A DNA stretch of 61,480 bases. Origin: Gemmatimonadaceae bacterium. GTDB taxonomy: Bacteria; Gemmatimonadota; Gemmatimonadetes; Gemmatimonadales; Gemmatimonadaceae. Each line of letters opens with the position of its first letter. Position 1 is the first letter of the stretch. Location: NCBI GenBank assembly GCA_014377535.1, contig JACMPK010000180.1, positions 1 through 61,480 on the forward strand. The letters are read 5' to 3'. The translations under genes and the position numbers were made by a program. The notes under the pieces were generated by a model. That model saw only the letters and a program-made list of their open reading frames with translations. It made no database searches and had not been told where the DNA came from. Positions 1-8,627 of the stretch are shown here, in pieces.

Positions 1-231
1 CGCGCCGACCAGCGTGTCGGCAATGGGGAGATAGAAGCCCGGCGGACTCGCCGTTTCGAGCAGTCGCAGCGCGCGGCGCGTCCGCACCACCTCGACCCCG
101 CCGGCGCGCACGATCACCTCGCGATCATCCGCGCGAATGACGGGCGGCCTGGGATAGTCCCACACCGACTCCTGCGATGCCGTCGGCGGCGCTGCGAAGG
201 GGGGCCGCGCCTGCCCGGTCCAGGTCCACAT
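1..231 (-). CDS. DUF427 domain protein (partial, C-terminus beyond the left edge)
   Basis: Reading leftwards from an ATG at 231, 77 codons are open up to base 1, so the C-terminal end lies outside the window. The protein shows the DUF427 signature: a W-x-G opening, an ESVWDYPRPP stretch near residues 20-29, a beta strand ending in an R-A-x-R-x-LET motif and a PPGFYLPIAD stretch. DUF427 proteins are small, mostly beta, soluble proteins of uncertain biochemical role. The gene lies downstream of pilC on the same strand, but a strong terminator (370-406) separates them, so it probably has its own promoter. No clear Shine-Dalgarno precedes the ATG. The family call rests on motif recognition; no function can be inferred from context. 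Confidence 0.8.
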   Translation of the reverse strand, partial: MWTWTGQARPPFAAPPTASQESVWDYPRPPVIRADDREVIVRAGGVEVVRTRRALRLLETASPPGFYLPIADTLVGA

Positions 232-554
232 GCGTGCGGTGCGTAGGTGAGAGGAGGTCCGTTCACGCTCAGTGACGATGCATACAAGCATCAATGCACT
301 GCCAGCGAATCTATCGCCGTTCAAATCACCCGGCAGGACGCCGGCTCAGTTGCGGGACGCGCGTGCGCAAAACAGGAAGCCCGTTTCGAGAACGGACTCC
401 CTGTTTACCTACAGTATGCTATTGCCTGACAGTCACTTAGCGAAACTTACGACAAACAAACGAACCAATTACGAGAGACCGCAAGGACGAATTACGACAG
501 AGCATCCGAACCGACACACACAGGCGCCATTTCTGTGTCGCATGACAAACGTGT
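232..554. other. intergenic region between DUF427 and pilC
   Basis: A 323-bp stretch without a convincing gene, more AT-rich than its surroundings between about 400 and 500. It contains the intrinsic terminator at 370-406. The remainder presumably holds the DUF427 promoter, but I could not pick a convincing -35/-10 pair. Short open frames crossing it lack family motifs and run into the antisense of pilC. Confidence 0.5.
370..406 (-). terminator. intrinsic terminator downstream of pilC
   Basis: On the minus strand a 16-bp stem (two G-U wobbles) with a 5-nt loop CTCGA is followed by TTTT. The plus-strand copy has A-C mismatches where the minus-strand RNA has G-U pairs, so it should work in the pilC direction. 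It lies about 150 nt beyond the pilC stop and ends the pilus transcription unit before DUF427. Confidence 0.7.
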
Positions 555-1745
555 CTACTTCACCGTCTCCATCATGTCGAAAATCGGCAGGTACATCGCC
601 ACCACCATCCCGCCCACCACCACACCCAGGAACACGATCATCAACGGCTCCAGCAGCGATAGCAACCCGCCCACTGCCGTATCCACTTCTTCATCATAAA
701 AGTCCGCGATCTTGCTCAACATTTCGTCCAGCCCGCCGGTCTGCTCGCCGACGCTGATCATGCTGATCACCATCGGGGGAAACACCCCGCTCTTCTGCAA
801 CGGTGCCGCGATGGTTTCGCCTCCGGCAATGCTCGCGCGGCTGGCCATGATCGCGTTCTGGATCACGCGGTTGCCCGACGTGCGGGCCGTGATCTCCAAC
901 CCGTCCAGAATGCTCACGCCCGAGCTGATCAGCGTGCCCAGCGTGCGCGTGAAGCGGCTCACGGCACTCTTGCGCAGCACGTCGCCCAGCACCGGCACGC
1001 GCAACAGGAAGCCGTCGATGCGCAGGCGACCATCGTCCGTGGCGTAGTAGCGGTTCATCAGCACCGACGCGCCGAAGCCACCCGCGATCAGCGCCCACCA
1101 GTATCCCTGCAGGAACTTGCTGCAACCAATCACGATGCGCGTCGGCAGCGGCAGCGCGAGACCCACGCCGGCAAACATCTTCTCGAACGTCGGGATCACG
1201 AAGATCAACAGAATCGCGATCGCCGCACCGGCCACCGCCATGATCGTCACGGGGTAGATCATCGCGCTCTTCACCTTCCGCACCAGCGCGTCGGTCTTCT
1301 CGATGAACGTCGCGAGGCGCATCAGGATCGTGTCCAGAATGCCGCCCGCCTCGCCGGCGGCCACCATGTTCACATACAACTCGTTGAACGCCTTCGGCCG
1401 CTTGCGCAGCGCGTCCGCCACGGTCAGCCCGCTCTCGACGTCGAAGACGACTGCCTTCGTCACCGCCGCCAACGCCTTGTTCTCGCTCTGCTTCGCCAGA
1501 ATGTCCAGCGCCTGCACCAGCGGCAGGCCGGCATTGATCATCGTCGAGAACTGACGCGTGAACACGACGATGTCGCGCATGCCGATGCTGCCCAGGCTCT
1601 TCGCCGGTTTCTCGGCGTCGACCTTGACGACGCTCAGGCGCTGCTTGCGCAGCATCGTGATGACTTCGTCGCGACTCGCCGCTTCCAGCGACGCACTCTT
1701 GAGCTCACCACCCTGCGTGCGGGCAGTATACGTGAATACGGTCAT
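555..1745 (-). CDS. pilC: type IV pilus inner-membrane platform protein PilC (type II secretion F family)
   Basis: A 396-residue inner-membrane protein of the GspF/PilC family, the platform that couples the cytoplasmic PilB and PilT motors to pilin assembly and disassembly. Two T2SSF repeats are visible, at roughly residues 62-190 (FTRQFSTMINAGLPL) and 265-390 (FTRTLGTLISSGVSIL). Hydrophobic segments lie near 160-190, 212-232 and 362-390, as in the family, and the length is normal. The N-terminus (TVFTYTARTQGGE) matches the usual short cytoplasmic start of PilC. It is the last gene of a minus-strand run pilB-pilT-pilC with only 14 nt between pilT and pilC, followed by the terminator at 370-406. 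Role assignment is firm from family and context. Confidence 0.95.
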   Translation of the reverse strand: MTVFTYTARTQGGELKSASLEAASRDEVITMLRKQRLSVVKVDAEKPAKSLGSIGMRDIVVFTRQFSTMINAGLPLVQALDILAKQSENKALAAVTKAVVFDVESGLTVADALRKRPKAFNELYVNMVAAGEAGGILDTILMRLATFIEKTDALVRKVKSAMIYPVTIMAVAGAAIAILLIFVIPTFEKMFAGVGLALPLPTRIVIGCSKFLQGYWWALIAGGFGASVLMNRYYATDDGRLRIDGFLLRVPVLGDVLRKSAVSRFTRTLGTLISSGVSILDGLEITARTSGNRVIQNAIMASRASIAGGETIAAPLQKSGVFPPMVISMISVGEQTGGLDEMLSKIADFYDEEVDTAVGGLLSLLEPLMIVFLGVVVGGMVVAMYLPIFDMMETVK

Positions 1746-1759
1746 GCTTCAGGTCTCCA

Positions 1760-3028
1760 TCACGCCGACGTCGACGCCATGCCAGAGGGAATCGGCTTAC
1801 CGATCATCCGGAGGAATTCCACCGGATCACCGCTCACGCGCAGGCACTCGTCCTCCGAGACCTCACGTGACACACACAGCTGGTACAACGAGTCGTTCAG
1901 CGTCTGCATGCCGTACTTCTTGCCAGCCTGCATCATGCTGTAGATCTGATGAATCTTGTCGTCGCGAATCAGCGCGCGAATGGCCGGCGTCACCACCAGC
2001 ACCTCGCTCGCCATCACGCGCCCACGCCCGTTCAGGCGCGGGAGCAGCACCTGCGTCACGATGCCTTCCAGCGAAAACGCAAGCTGCGCGCGCACCTGGC
2101 TCTGCTGGTGCGACGGGAACACGTCGATGATGCGATTCACGGCTTCCGCCGCGCTGTTGGTGTGCAGCGTCGCAAACGCGAGATGCCCTGTCTCGGCCAC
2201 CGTGATGGCCGCGCTGATGGTCTCCAGATCGCGCATCTCGCCGACCAGAATCACATCGGGATCCTCACGCAGCGCCGACTTGAGCGCCGAAGCGAAGCTG
2301 CGGGTGTCGGTACCCACCTCGCGCTGATTCACGATCGACTGCTGGTGCTTGTGCACGAACTCGATCGGGTCTTCGACCGTCAGGATGTGCGCCTTACGCT
2401 CCTTGTTGATCTTGTCGATCAGCGACGCCAGCGTCGTGCTCTTGCCTGACCCTGTCGGCCCGGTTACCAGCACCAGCCCACGCGGCTTCTCGGCAAACTT
2501 GATGATCGCCGGCGACAGCCTCAGCTCGGCGCAGGTCGGGATGATCATGGGAATACGACGCACCACCATCGCCACCTGGCCGCGCTGCTTGAACAGGTTG
2601 CCACGAAAGCGCGCCAGCGAGGCGATGCCGAACGAGAAATCGAGTTCGTCATCCAGCTCGAAGCGCTTCTTCTGACTCTCGGTCAACACGCTGTACGCCA
2701 ACTGCAGCGTATCCTTGCCACTCAGCACATGCGAGGTACGAGCCGGGATCAGCTGACCGTCGACGCGCAACATCGGCCGCTCGCCCACCGTGACGTGCAG
2801 GTCCGACGCCTCACGCTCGATCACTTCCTCGAGCAGCGCGCGCAGGTTGAGCGCAGGCGGCGCGGGCACACCATTGGGATGATGCGACGACGCCAGCGGC
2901 GCCGAGTCGGACGCGCTTGGACGCGGGAATGTCACCGGCGCACCGGGTGCCGACGACATCGCGATGCCACTCATCGCCAATGATGGCGTGAGGCGGCGAG
3001 GAGGCAGCGGTGGAAGACTGGATGACAT
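1760..3028 (-). CDS. pilT: type IV pilus retraction ATPase PilT
   Basis: A hexameric AAA-type motor of the T2SE superfamily that powers pilus retraction (twitching, DNA uptake). From the ATG at 3028 it has 422 residues. Residues 1-60 are a Pro/Ser/Ala-rich extension. The N-terminal PAS-like domain starts at about 61 (ALLEEVIEREASDLHVTVG), Walker A GPTGSGKST is near 190, and VGEMRDLETI and the His-box TLHTNSA follow. Unlike PilB it lacks the tetra-cysteine zinc module, which distinguishes PilT from PilB. An alternative GTG at 3094 overlaps the pilB stop as GTGA and would add 22 residues; overlaps of this kind are common in the window, so coupling is possible. Followed by pilC after 14 nt. Confidence 0.93.
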   Translation of the reverse strand: MSSSLPPLPPRRLTPSLAMSGIAMSSAPGAPVTFPRPSASDSAPLASSHHPNGVPAPPALNLRALLEEVIEREASDLHVTVGERPMLRVDGQLIPARTSHVLSGKDTLQLAYSVLTESQKKRFELDDELDFSFGIASLARFRGNLFKQRGQVAMVVRRIPMIIPTCAELRLSPAIIKFAEKPRGLVLVTGPTGSGKSTTLASLIDKINKERKAHILTVEDPIEFVHKHQQSIVNQREVGTDTRSFASALKSALREDPDVILVGEMRDLETISAAITVAETGHLAFATLHTNSAAEAVNRIIDVFPSHQQSQVRAQLAFSLEGIVTQVLLPRLNGRGRVMASEVLVVTPAIRALIRDDKIHQIYSMMQAGKKYGMQTLNDSLYQLCVSREVSEDECLRVSGDPVEFLRMIGKPIPSGMASTSA

Positions 3029-3090
3029 GGTCGTGTCTCGATCAAAGTGCGGGAGGAATGCCTTCACAGACTGGTGGCCGTGCAGCGACG

Positions 3091-5013
3091 TCACGCCGCC
3101 GTTTCGCGCACCACCTGTTCCAGCGTGGTGATGCCGCGCAGCACCTTGAGCCAGCCATCCATGCGCAAGGTCAGCATGCCCTCGTCGACTGCCGCATCCT
3201 TCAACTCCGCCGCGCCGGCGTTCTGCAGAATCAACTTCCGCAGTCCCGCCGACATGTTCAGCACTTCATACAGCCCCTGCCGACCCTTCATGCCGCTGCC
3301 GTTGCACGCCTCGCAGCCCTTGCCGCGAAAGTACGGCAGCTGGCCGACGGTCGTGTCCAGCGACAGCGTGTCCAGGAACGGAAGCGCATCGGGCAGCGCA
3401 CCCTTCTTCGCGCCATCCAGCGCTTCCTGCGTGAACCGCATCTCGCGCAGCGTGGTGCTCTGCTTCACCTTGCCCAACGCCAGTTCGGCCGCGCTCGGAT
3501 CGTACTTCTCGCGACAGTTCTTGCAGATGCGACGCACCAGTCGCTGCGCCAGAATCAGGTTCAATGCGCTCGAAACGTTGAACGGCTCCAGCCCCATGTC
3601 CATGAGACGCGTGATGGTCTCCGGCGCACTGTTGGTGTGCAACGTGCTGAGCACCATGTGCCCCGTCAGCGCCGCCTTGATCGCGATCGAACCGGTCTCC
3701 AGGTCGCGGATCTCGCCCACCATGATGACGTTCGGGTCCTGACGCAGGAATGCCTTCAGCGCCGCCGCGAACGTCATGCCGATCTCGTTGCGCACCAGCA
3801 CCTGGTTGATGCCGAACAGGTTGTACTCGACGGGATCCTCAGCCGTCATGATGTTCGTGTCGCCGGTGTTGATCTTCGACAGGCACGAATACAGCGTGGT
3901 CGTCTTGCCTGACCCCGTTGGTCCGGTCACCAGCACCATGCCGTACGGATTCGCCACCGCCTCCATCAACTCGCGCTCGGCCCGCGGCTCGATGCCGAAG
4001 CCGGCGAGATCGAGCGTCAGGTTGCCCTTGTCGAGAATGCGCAGCACGATCTTCTCGCCGAAGAGCGTGGGCAGCGTGGACACGCGAAAGTCGATCACCT
4101 TGCCGCTGAACTTCAGCTTGATGCGCCCATCCTGCGGCACGCGTCGCTCGGCGATGTTCAGCTGTGCCATGATCTTGAAACGGCTCACCAGCGCGGCGCG
4201 CAGCTTGATCGGCGGCTTCATCACTTCCTGCAGCGCACCGTCGACGCGATAACGCACGCGCAGCTCGTGCTCGAAACACTCGAAGTGGATGTCCGACGCG
4301 CCGCGCTGCACTGCCTCGATCAGGATGGCGTTGATCAGGCGCACCACTGGCGCCTCATCCGCCCCACCCGCATTCGACGTGCTCGGGCTGTCCTCGGCTT
4401 CGGTCTCGAGCACCTCGACATCCGACATCTCGGACGTGATGTCGGCGAGCATGGAATTCACCGAGTCCTCGGTCGTGGCCTTCACCGGATAGTACTTGTC
4501 GAGCTGCGTCTGCATCGAGACCTCGCCGGCCAGCACCGGGAAGATCTCGTAACGCGTCGCGAACCGGAGCGAATCCGTCGCTTCGTGATTCCACGGGTCG
4601 GTGATCGCCACCGTGAGCTTCTGGCCTTCGCGTCGCAACGGCATCAGGCGGTACTTCTGTGCCATCTCGTGCGAAACGGCACGAAGCACCTTTTCGTCGA
4701 GCTCCACTTTGAGCAGGTCCACGGCCGGCATGTTGTGCGCCTTCGCGAGCGACCGCAGCAACGCCACCTCGCTCACGGCGCCCCCCTTCACTGCGAACAG
4801 CGCCACGGATCCCGCGCCTCCCGCTGCCGCGAGGTCCGTCGTCGCCTTCGCGACCTGCTCGGGCGTCAGCAACGCCTCGCGCAGCATGTGCTGGAGCAGC
4901 GAACTGCCCGCTGCACCGGACACTGCAGTCGACCGGTAACCGACGGGCTTCACCATACCGGTGGCACCGGGCGGCGCTGGTCGCGCGTCAGTCGTCGAAC
5001 GAACGTCGGGCAT
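3091..5013 (-). CDS. pilB: type IV pilus assembly ATPase PilB (GspE family)
   Basis: The extension motor for type IV pili. The 640-residue frame has an MshEN-type N-terminal domain at roughly residues 40-180, the start of the motor domain near 225 (VVRLINAILIEAVQRGASDIH), Walker A GPTGSGKTT near 364, an Asp box VGEIRDLETG and a His box TLHTNSAPET. A zinc-binding tetra-cysteine module is formed by CKNC and, about 70 residues later, CEAC. These are the standard PilB landmarks. The ATG at 5013 was chosen; a GTG at 5040 would add nine residues and neither has a Shine-Dalgarno. It follows the ComEA-like gene on the same strand and overlaps or abuts pilT, so the motors and platform are made together. 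Confidence 0.95.
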   Translation of the reverse strand: MPDVRSTTDARPAPPGATGMVKPVGYRSTAVSGAAGSSLLQHMLREALLTPEQVAKATTDLAAAGGAGSVALFAVKGGAVSEVALLRSLAKAHNMPAVDLLKVELDEKVLRAVSHEMAQKYRLMPLRREGQKLTVAITDPWNHEATDSLRFATRYEIFPVLAGEVSMQTQLDKYYPVKATTEDSVNSMLADITSEMSDVEVLETEAEDSPSTSNAGGADEAPVVRLINAILIEAVQRGASDIHFECFEHELRVRYRVDGALQEVMKPPIKLRAALVSRFKIMAQLNIAERRVPQDGRIKLKFSGKVIDFRVSTLPTLFGEKIVLRILDKGNLTLDLAGFGIEPRAERELMEAVANPYGMVLVTGPTGSGKTTTLYSCLSKINTGDTNIMTAEDPVEYNLFGINQVLVRNEIGMTFAAALKAFLRQDPNVIMVGEIRDLETGSIAIKAALTGHMVLSTLHTNSAPETITRLMDMGLEPFNVSSALNLILAQRLVRRICKNCREKYDPSAAELALGKVKQSTTLREMRFTQEALDGAKKGALPDALPFLDTLSLDTTVGQLPYFRGKGCEACNGSGMKGRQGLYEVLNMSAGLRKLILQNAGAAELKDAAVDEGMLTLRMDGWLKVLRGITTLEQVVRETAA

Positions 5014-5069
5014 GTGGCTGGGTGGGTCTGAAGTGTGCACGGTGCCGGCACAGGCTGGGTAGAGCCTGG

Positions 5070-5621
5070 TCAGCGCTGTACTGGCGGGTGACGCGGTGTA
5101 CCGGAGAACGTCACGTGCGCTTGAAGCAGCTGGGCCAGCTTTGGCCCGATGCCACGCACGCGCTGCAACGCCTCCAGCGATGCGAACTCCCCGTTGAGCC
5201 GTCGGTCGGCCACAATTCGCGCCGCCAGCGCCGGCCCGATGCGGGGAAGGCGCTCGAGCATCGCGGAATCGGCACGATCGAGATCGACTGGCTCCAGTGT
5301 CGGCACCTGGACCGCTGTCCGTGCTGACGCTGCCGCCGGCTCGCCATCGCGGGGTCTGCGTGGCGGGCGAGAGCGTGCCGTACGTGGCCCACCGGCGGCG
5401 CTGCCGGATGCTCCACCGCGTCGCCCACCGCGCCCGCGTGACCGATCACCAGCGCGCTGAGCCGAATCCACCGCAGCGAGCTGCGCGATGAGTTCAATGC
5501 GCGCACCGCCTTCAGCGGCGCCAGCATGCGACCACTGACCATACAGCTTGACGCCTGCACCGATCGCAATGACGGCCGTGAGCCACCGGAGCGCGTTGCG
5601 CTCGCTACTCGTCAGCGACAC
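5070..5621 (-). CDS. ComEA-like helix-hairpin-helix DNA-binding protein
   Basis: A 183-residue protein with one N-terminal membrane segment (about residues 10-28), an Arg/Gly/Ala/Pro-rich linker (55-105) and a C-terminal tandem helix-hairpin-helix domain (LERLPRIGPALAARIV and LQRVRGIGPKLAQLL). This is the layout of ComEA, the membrane-anchored DNA receptor that pulls DNA across the periplasm during natural transformation. The position directly upstream of pilB (57 nt to its ATG) fits a pilus-dependent DNA-uptake role, which is inference. The GTG start is preceded by GGAG with 5-nt spacing. The linker is unusually long and basic. Confidence 0.8.
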   Translation of the reverse strand: MSLTSSERNALRWLTAVIAIGAGVKLYGQWSHAGAAEGGARIELIAQLAAVDSAQRAGDRSRGRGGRRGGASGSAAGGPRTARSRPPRRPRDGEPAAASARTAVQVPTLEPVDLDRADSAMLERLPRIGPALAARIVADRRLNGEFASLEALQRVRGIGPKLAQLLQAHVTFSGTPRHPPVQR

Positions 5622-5734
5622 CTGGGCTCCGCGTCATCACGAGCCAACCATGGGCCGACTCGTCGGTCAGCGCCCACCGGAATCACGCACCGCGTACCTG
5701 CTCGATGCAGGCCGACGTCGTCATGCCGATCGTG

Positions 5735-6703
5735 CTACGGCCGCGCCAGATCCCGGATCACCGCCATCGCCACATCGCCGACGACCTGCAGGCTCTCCAC
5801 GCTCACCTTGTCGGCCGTGTCCTCGAGCGTGTGATGGTACGGGTAATCGATGTCGATCACATCGATGGCCTTGATGCCCACCGCGTGCAGCGAGACATGA
5901 TCATCGCGCACGGCATACTTGGGCTGCTGGATGAACTTTCCGGCATAGCCCAGCGACTCGGCCGTCCGCCAGACGCGCGCGACGGTCTCCGGCGCGATCT
6001 CCAGCGAAATCGTTTCCTGGAAGATCTGCAGGCTGCGGTCGCCAATCATGTCCCACACCACGGCGATGGCGGGCGAGTAGCCGACCGACGGCAGGTGACG
6101 GGCGAAGTACTGCGACCCGATGAACACATTCACCTCCGGCGGCCCGAACTCGCCGAAATCCTCGCCGTCCACGAACACCAGATCCACGCCGATCGTGGTG
6201 GGCTTCGCCTTCAGCGCGTCGGCGATCGAGAGAAACAGCGCGATACCGCTCGTGCCGTCGTTTGCGCCGACGATGGGCGTCAGCGTGTCGGCCGCCGGCG
6301 CCTTCTCGGCTTTTGGCCGCGTGTCCCAATGCGTCATGTAGAGCACGCGCTTTGTGGCGGCGGGGTTGAACTGCGCCACGATGTTGCGCATCGGCACTGT
6401 CTGGCCGGCCGTGGTCGTGTGCGTCCACGCCTGCTCGGTGACCGTCGCGCCCCTGGCGCGCATCTCGCTCACGATCCAGTCGCCCGTGGCCCTGTGGCCC
6501 GCCGAACCCGGGACGCGCGTGCCGAACTTCAACGCCACCTGCAGATACGTCAGCGATGTCGGGCCGTTGAACCCGGCGTCCGCGCGCAGCCGCAGCGAAT
6601 CCGCACCGGCACCGCCACTCGCCGCCGGCTGCTCACCCGAGCAGGCCAGCAGCGCACTGAGGACGAGAAACTTCAGGTTGGGCAGCACGCGACGAATCGG
6701 CAT
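5735..6703 (-). CDS. M28-family lipoprotein, glutaminyl-peptide cyclotransferase-like
   Basis: A 322-residue exported zinc hydrolase. The start at 6703 gives a clean lipoprotein signal ending in the lipobox LLAC, so the mature protein is probably membrane-anchored in the periplasm or outer membrane. Metal and active-site motifs are in M28 order: THWDTRP, GANDGTSG, a GEDFGEFG acidic pair, VVWDMIGD and RDDHVSLHAVG, ending in a His-containing DIDYPYHHTLED. HWDTRP and the DDH-xxx block resemble animal-type glutaminyl cyclases more than aminopeptidases, so N-terminal pyroglutamate formation is a possible activity; plain aminopeptidase activity cannot be excluded. It lies 113 nt upstream of the comEA-like gene on the same strand and may lead that operon. 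Confidence 0.8.
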   Translation of the reverse strand: MPIRRVLPNLKFLVLSALLACSGEQPAASGGAGADSLRLRADAGFNGPTSLTYLQVALKFGTRVPGSAGHRATGDWIVSEMRARGATVTEQAWTHTTTAGQTVPMRNIVAQFNPAATKRVLYMTHWDTRPKAEKAPAADTLTPIVGANDGTSGIALFLSIADALKAKPTTIGVDLVFVDGEDFGEFGPPEVNVFIGSQYFARHLPSVGYSPAIAVVWDMIGDRSLQIFQETISLEIAPETVARVWRTAESLGYAGKFIQQPKYAVRDDHVSLHAVGIKAIDVIDIDYPYHHTLEDTADKVSVESLQVVGDVAMAVIRDLARP

Positions 6704-6813
6704 GAGGAGCAGGGACACTGGAGGAAGTGACGAAATCTCCGCTGCGCCAACGGAAGCGAGGCCGAGGGCAGCGCGCCGGGAACCCGACACTTGCACCCGT
6801 GTCACAATTAGGC

Positions 6814-6842
6814 TTGACGCTGATGTCGTGGCCGTCCAATGT
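6814..6842 (+). promoter_or_regulatory. possible promoter for the lptF operon
   Basis: TTGACG at 6814-6819 could be a -35 box, with a weak -10 (AATGTA or similar) about 18 bp further on. It sits in the 181-bp divergent gap between the M28 gene and lptF, leaving a leader of about 40 nt. The -10 is poor, so this is tentative. Confidence 0.25.
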
Positions 6843-6884
6843 ACGCCGCGGCCGGATTGTGCTGTACCTCCCCGTCCCTGCTCC

Positions 6885-8624
6885 GTGAAGATCCTCAGCC
6901 GCTACGTCCTCCGGGAGCATCTCGGGCCGCTTGTCTTTGCACTCACGGCACTGACGTCGCTGCTGCTGCTGAATTTCATCGCCAAGCGCTTCGGCGACCT
7001 CGTTGGCAAGGGGCTTCCCGCCACGGTGATTGCCGAGTTCTTCCTGCTCGCGCTGCCGTTCACGGTAGCGATGACGTTGCCCATGGCCGTGCTGGTCGCG
7101 GTGCTCTACGCGTTCAGCCGTCTGGCATCGGAAAGCGAGATCACCGCACTCAAGGCCAGCGGCGTCGGCATGGGGCGCATCATGCTGCCGGTGCTTGGCG
7201 GTGCCACGGTGCTTGCGATCGCGATGGTGTACTTCAACGACTTCGTGCTGCCTGAGGCAAACCATCGGCTCCGCATCCTGCAGACCGACATCGGACGCAC
7301 CAAGCCGACGTTCGCGTTGCGTGAGCAGGTGATCAACGAAGTCGTGTCGGGACGGCTGTTCCTGCGCGCCCGTCGCATCGACAAGGCCAACAACCGTTTG
7401 CACGAGGTCGTGATCTACGACTTTGGCGACGGCAGCAAGCGGCGCACGATCGTGGCCGACAGCGGTGACCTCGCGCTGGTCGCCGGCACGGGTGACCTCA
7501 CGCTGATGCTGTTCCATGGCACCATGACGGAGATTCCCGCCGCCACGCCGACCCAGCTCACGCGACTGGCCTACCTCACGGATCGCATCACGGTGCGTGG
7601 CGTGGCCAACAGTTTCTCGCGCGACAGTGCGGACAGCTACAAGTCGGAACGCGAGATGGGTGTGTGCGAGATGCAGGACCAGGTGTATGGCGCCGAGATC
7701 GACCTGCTGCGCGAGCGGCGCGGCGCGAACGTCATGCAGGAGCGCGCCATGAAGGCGCTCACCCGCGGCATCGTGCAGCCGCTGCTGCCACCTGATTCGC
7801 TCAAGACCGCCTCACCCGGCATCGGTCGCTATTACTGCGAGGCCGCGGCGGCCCTCTCGGCTTTCTTCAAGCGCGGCGACAGCACGACGCGCGACCGGGG
7901 CAAGTCCACGAACGATCCGCTGGCCGCGAGCCCGACGATCGCACCGGTGGTCACGCCGAACGACGCCGCCGGCACGACGGTGGTTGCGGGCGTGACGCCC
8001 GGTGTGGTGCCTGCACCGCCCGCGTCGGTACCTGCCGTCGGCGCGAACGGCCCGCGCACCGTGGCTCGCCGCGACACGCTCGGTGCGCCGTCAGCCGGCC
8101 TCGCGAATATCGCCGAGCCGCAGTCGCTGATGCCGATGTCCACACCGACTGCGTCGATGGCGTCCAGCGGTGTTGCATCCACCATCGAGCAGTCGTTGCA
8201 GCGCGGCGCCATCGCGCGCTCGACATGGGCGCAATACGAAGTGGAGATCCACAAGAAGTTTTCACTGGCGGTGGCCTGTATCGTCTTCGTGCTGCTCGGC
8301 GCACCGATCGCGCTGCGCTTTCCTCGCGGAGGCGTGGGGCTCGTGATCGGTGCGAGCCTCGGCGTGTTCGCGCTGTACTACGTGTGCCTGATTGCCGGCG
8401 AGTCGATGGCCGACGACGGCGTGCTGCCGCCGTGGGTCGCAATGTGGGCGGCCAACATGGTGTTCACCGTGGTCGGGCTGTTTCTCTTTGTGCGCATGGG
8501 TCGCGAGGGCAGCACCGCACGTGGCGGCGACCTGGATGACCTGAAGGACCGCATCGCGACCTGGTTCGCGTCGCTGCGGCCATCGGCGCGGCGCGCGGCG
8601 CCAGTGCCAGCCACGGATCACTGA
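6885..8624 (+). CDS. lptF: LPS export ABC permease LptF (with long low-complexity insertion)
   Basis: An LptF/LptG-family inner-membrane permease of the LptB2FGC complex that extracts LPS for transport to the outer membrane. It starts at a GTG giving VKILSRYVLREHLGPLVF, the canonical family N-terminus. Three membrane segments follow, with the LASESEITALKASGVG coupling-helix region near residues 80-95, then a periplasmic jellyroll and three C-terminal segments (from about 450, KKFSLAVACIVFVLLG). At 579 residues it is much longer than the usual 350-400. Residues about 255-445 are an insertion between the jellyroll and TM4, of which 340-430 is Pro/Ala/Thr-rich and probably disordered. The gene is followed by lptG after 3 nt. 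Confidence 0.9.
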   Translation: MKILSRYVLREHLGPLVFALTALTSLLLLNFIAKRFGDLVGKGLPATVIAEFFLLALPFTVAMTLPMAVLVAVLYAFSRLASESEITALKASGVGMGRIMLPVLGGATVLAIAMVYFNDFVLPEANHRLRILQTDIGRTKPTFALREQVINEVVSGRLFLRARRIDKANNRLHEVVIYDFGDGSKRRTIVADSGDLALVAGTGDLTLMLFHGTMTEIPAATPTQLTRLAYLTDRITVRGVANSFSRDSADSYKSEREMGVCEMQDQVYGAEIDLLRERRGANVMQERAMKALTRGIVQPLLPPDSLKTASPGIGRYYCEAAAALSAFFKRGDSTTRDRGKSTNDPLAASPTIAPVVTPNDAAGTTVVAGVTPGVVPAPPASVPAVGANGPRTVARRDTLGAPSAGLANIAEPQSLMPMSTPTASMASSGVASTIEQSLQRGAIARSTWAQYEVEIHKKFSLAVACIVFVLLGAPIALRFPRGGVGLVIGASLGVFALYYVCLIAGESMADDGVLPPWVAMWAANMVFTVVGLFLFVRMGREGSTARGGDLDDLKDRIATWFASLRPSARRAAPVPATDH

Positions 8625-8627
8625 TTC

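Noticed and set aside
272-757. Open frame crossing the 232-554 gap into pilC
   Set aside because: Overlaps the antisense of pilC and a terminator; proline/serine/arginine-rich without motifs.
5705-6730. Plus-strand open frame opposite the M28 gene
   Set aside because: Shadow of a lipoprotein gene with complete catalytic motifs and signal peptide.
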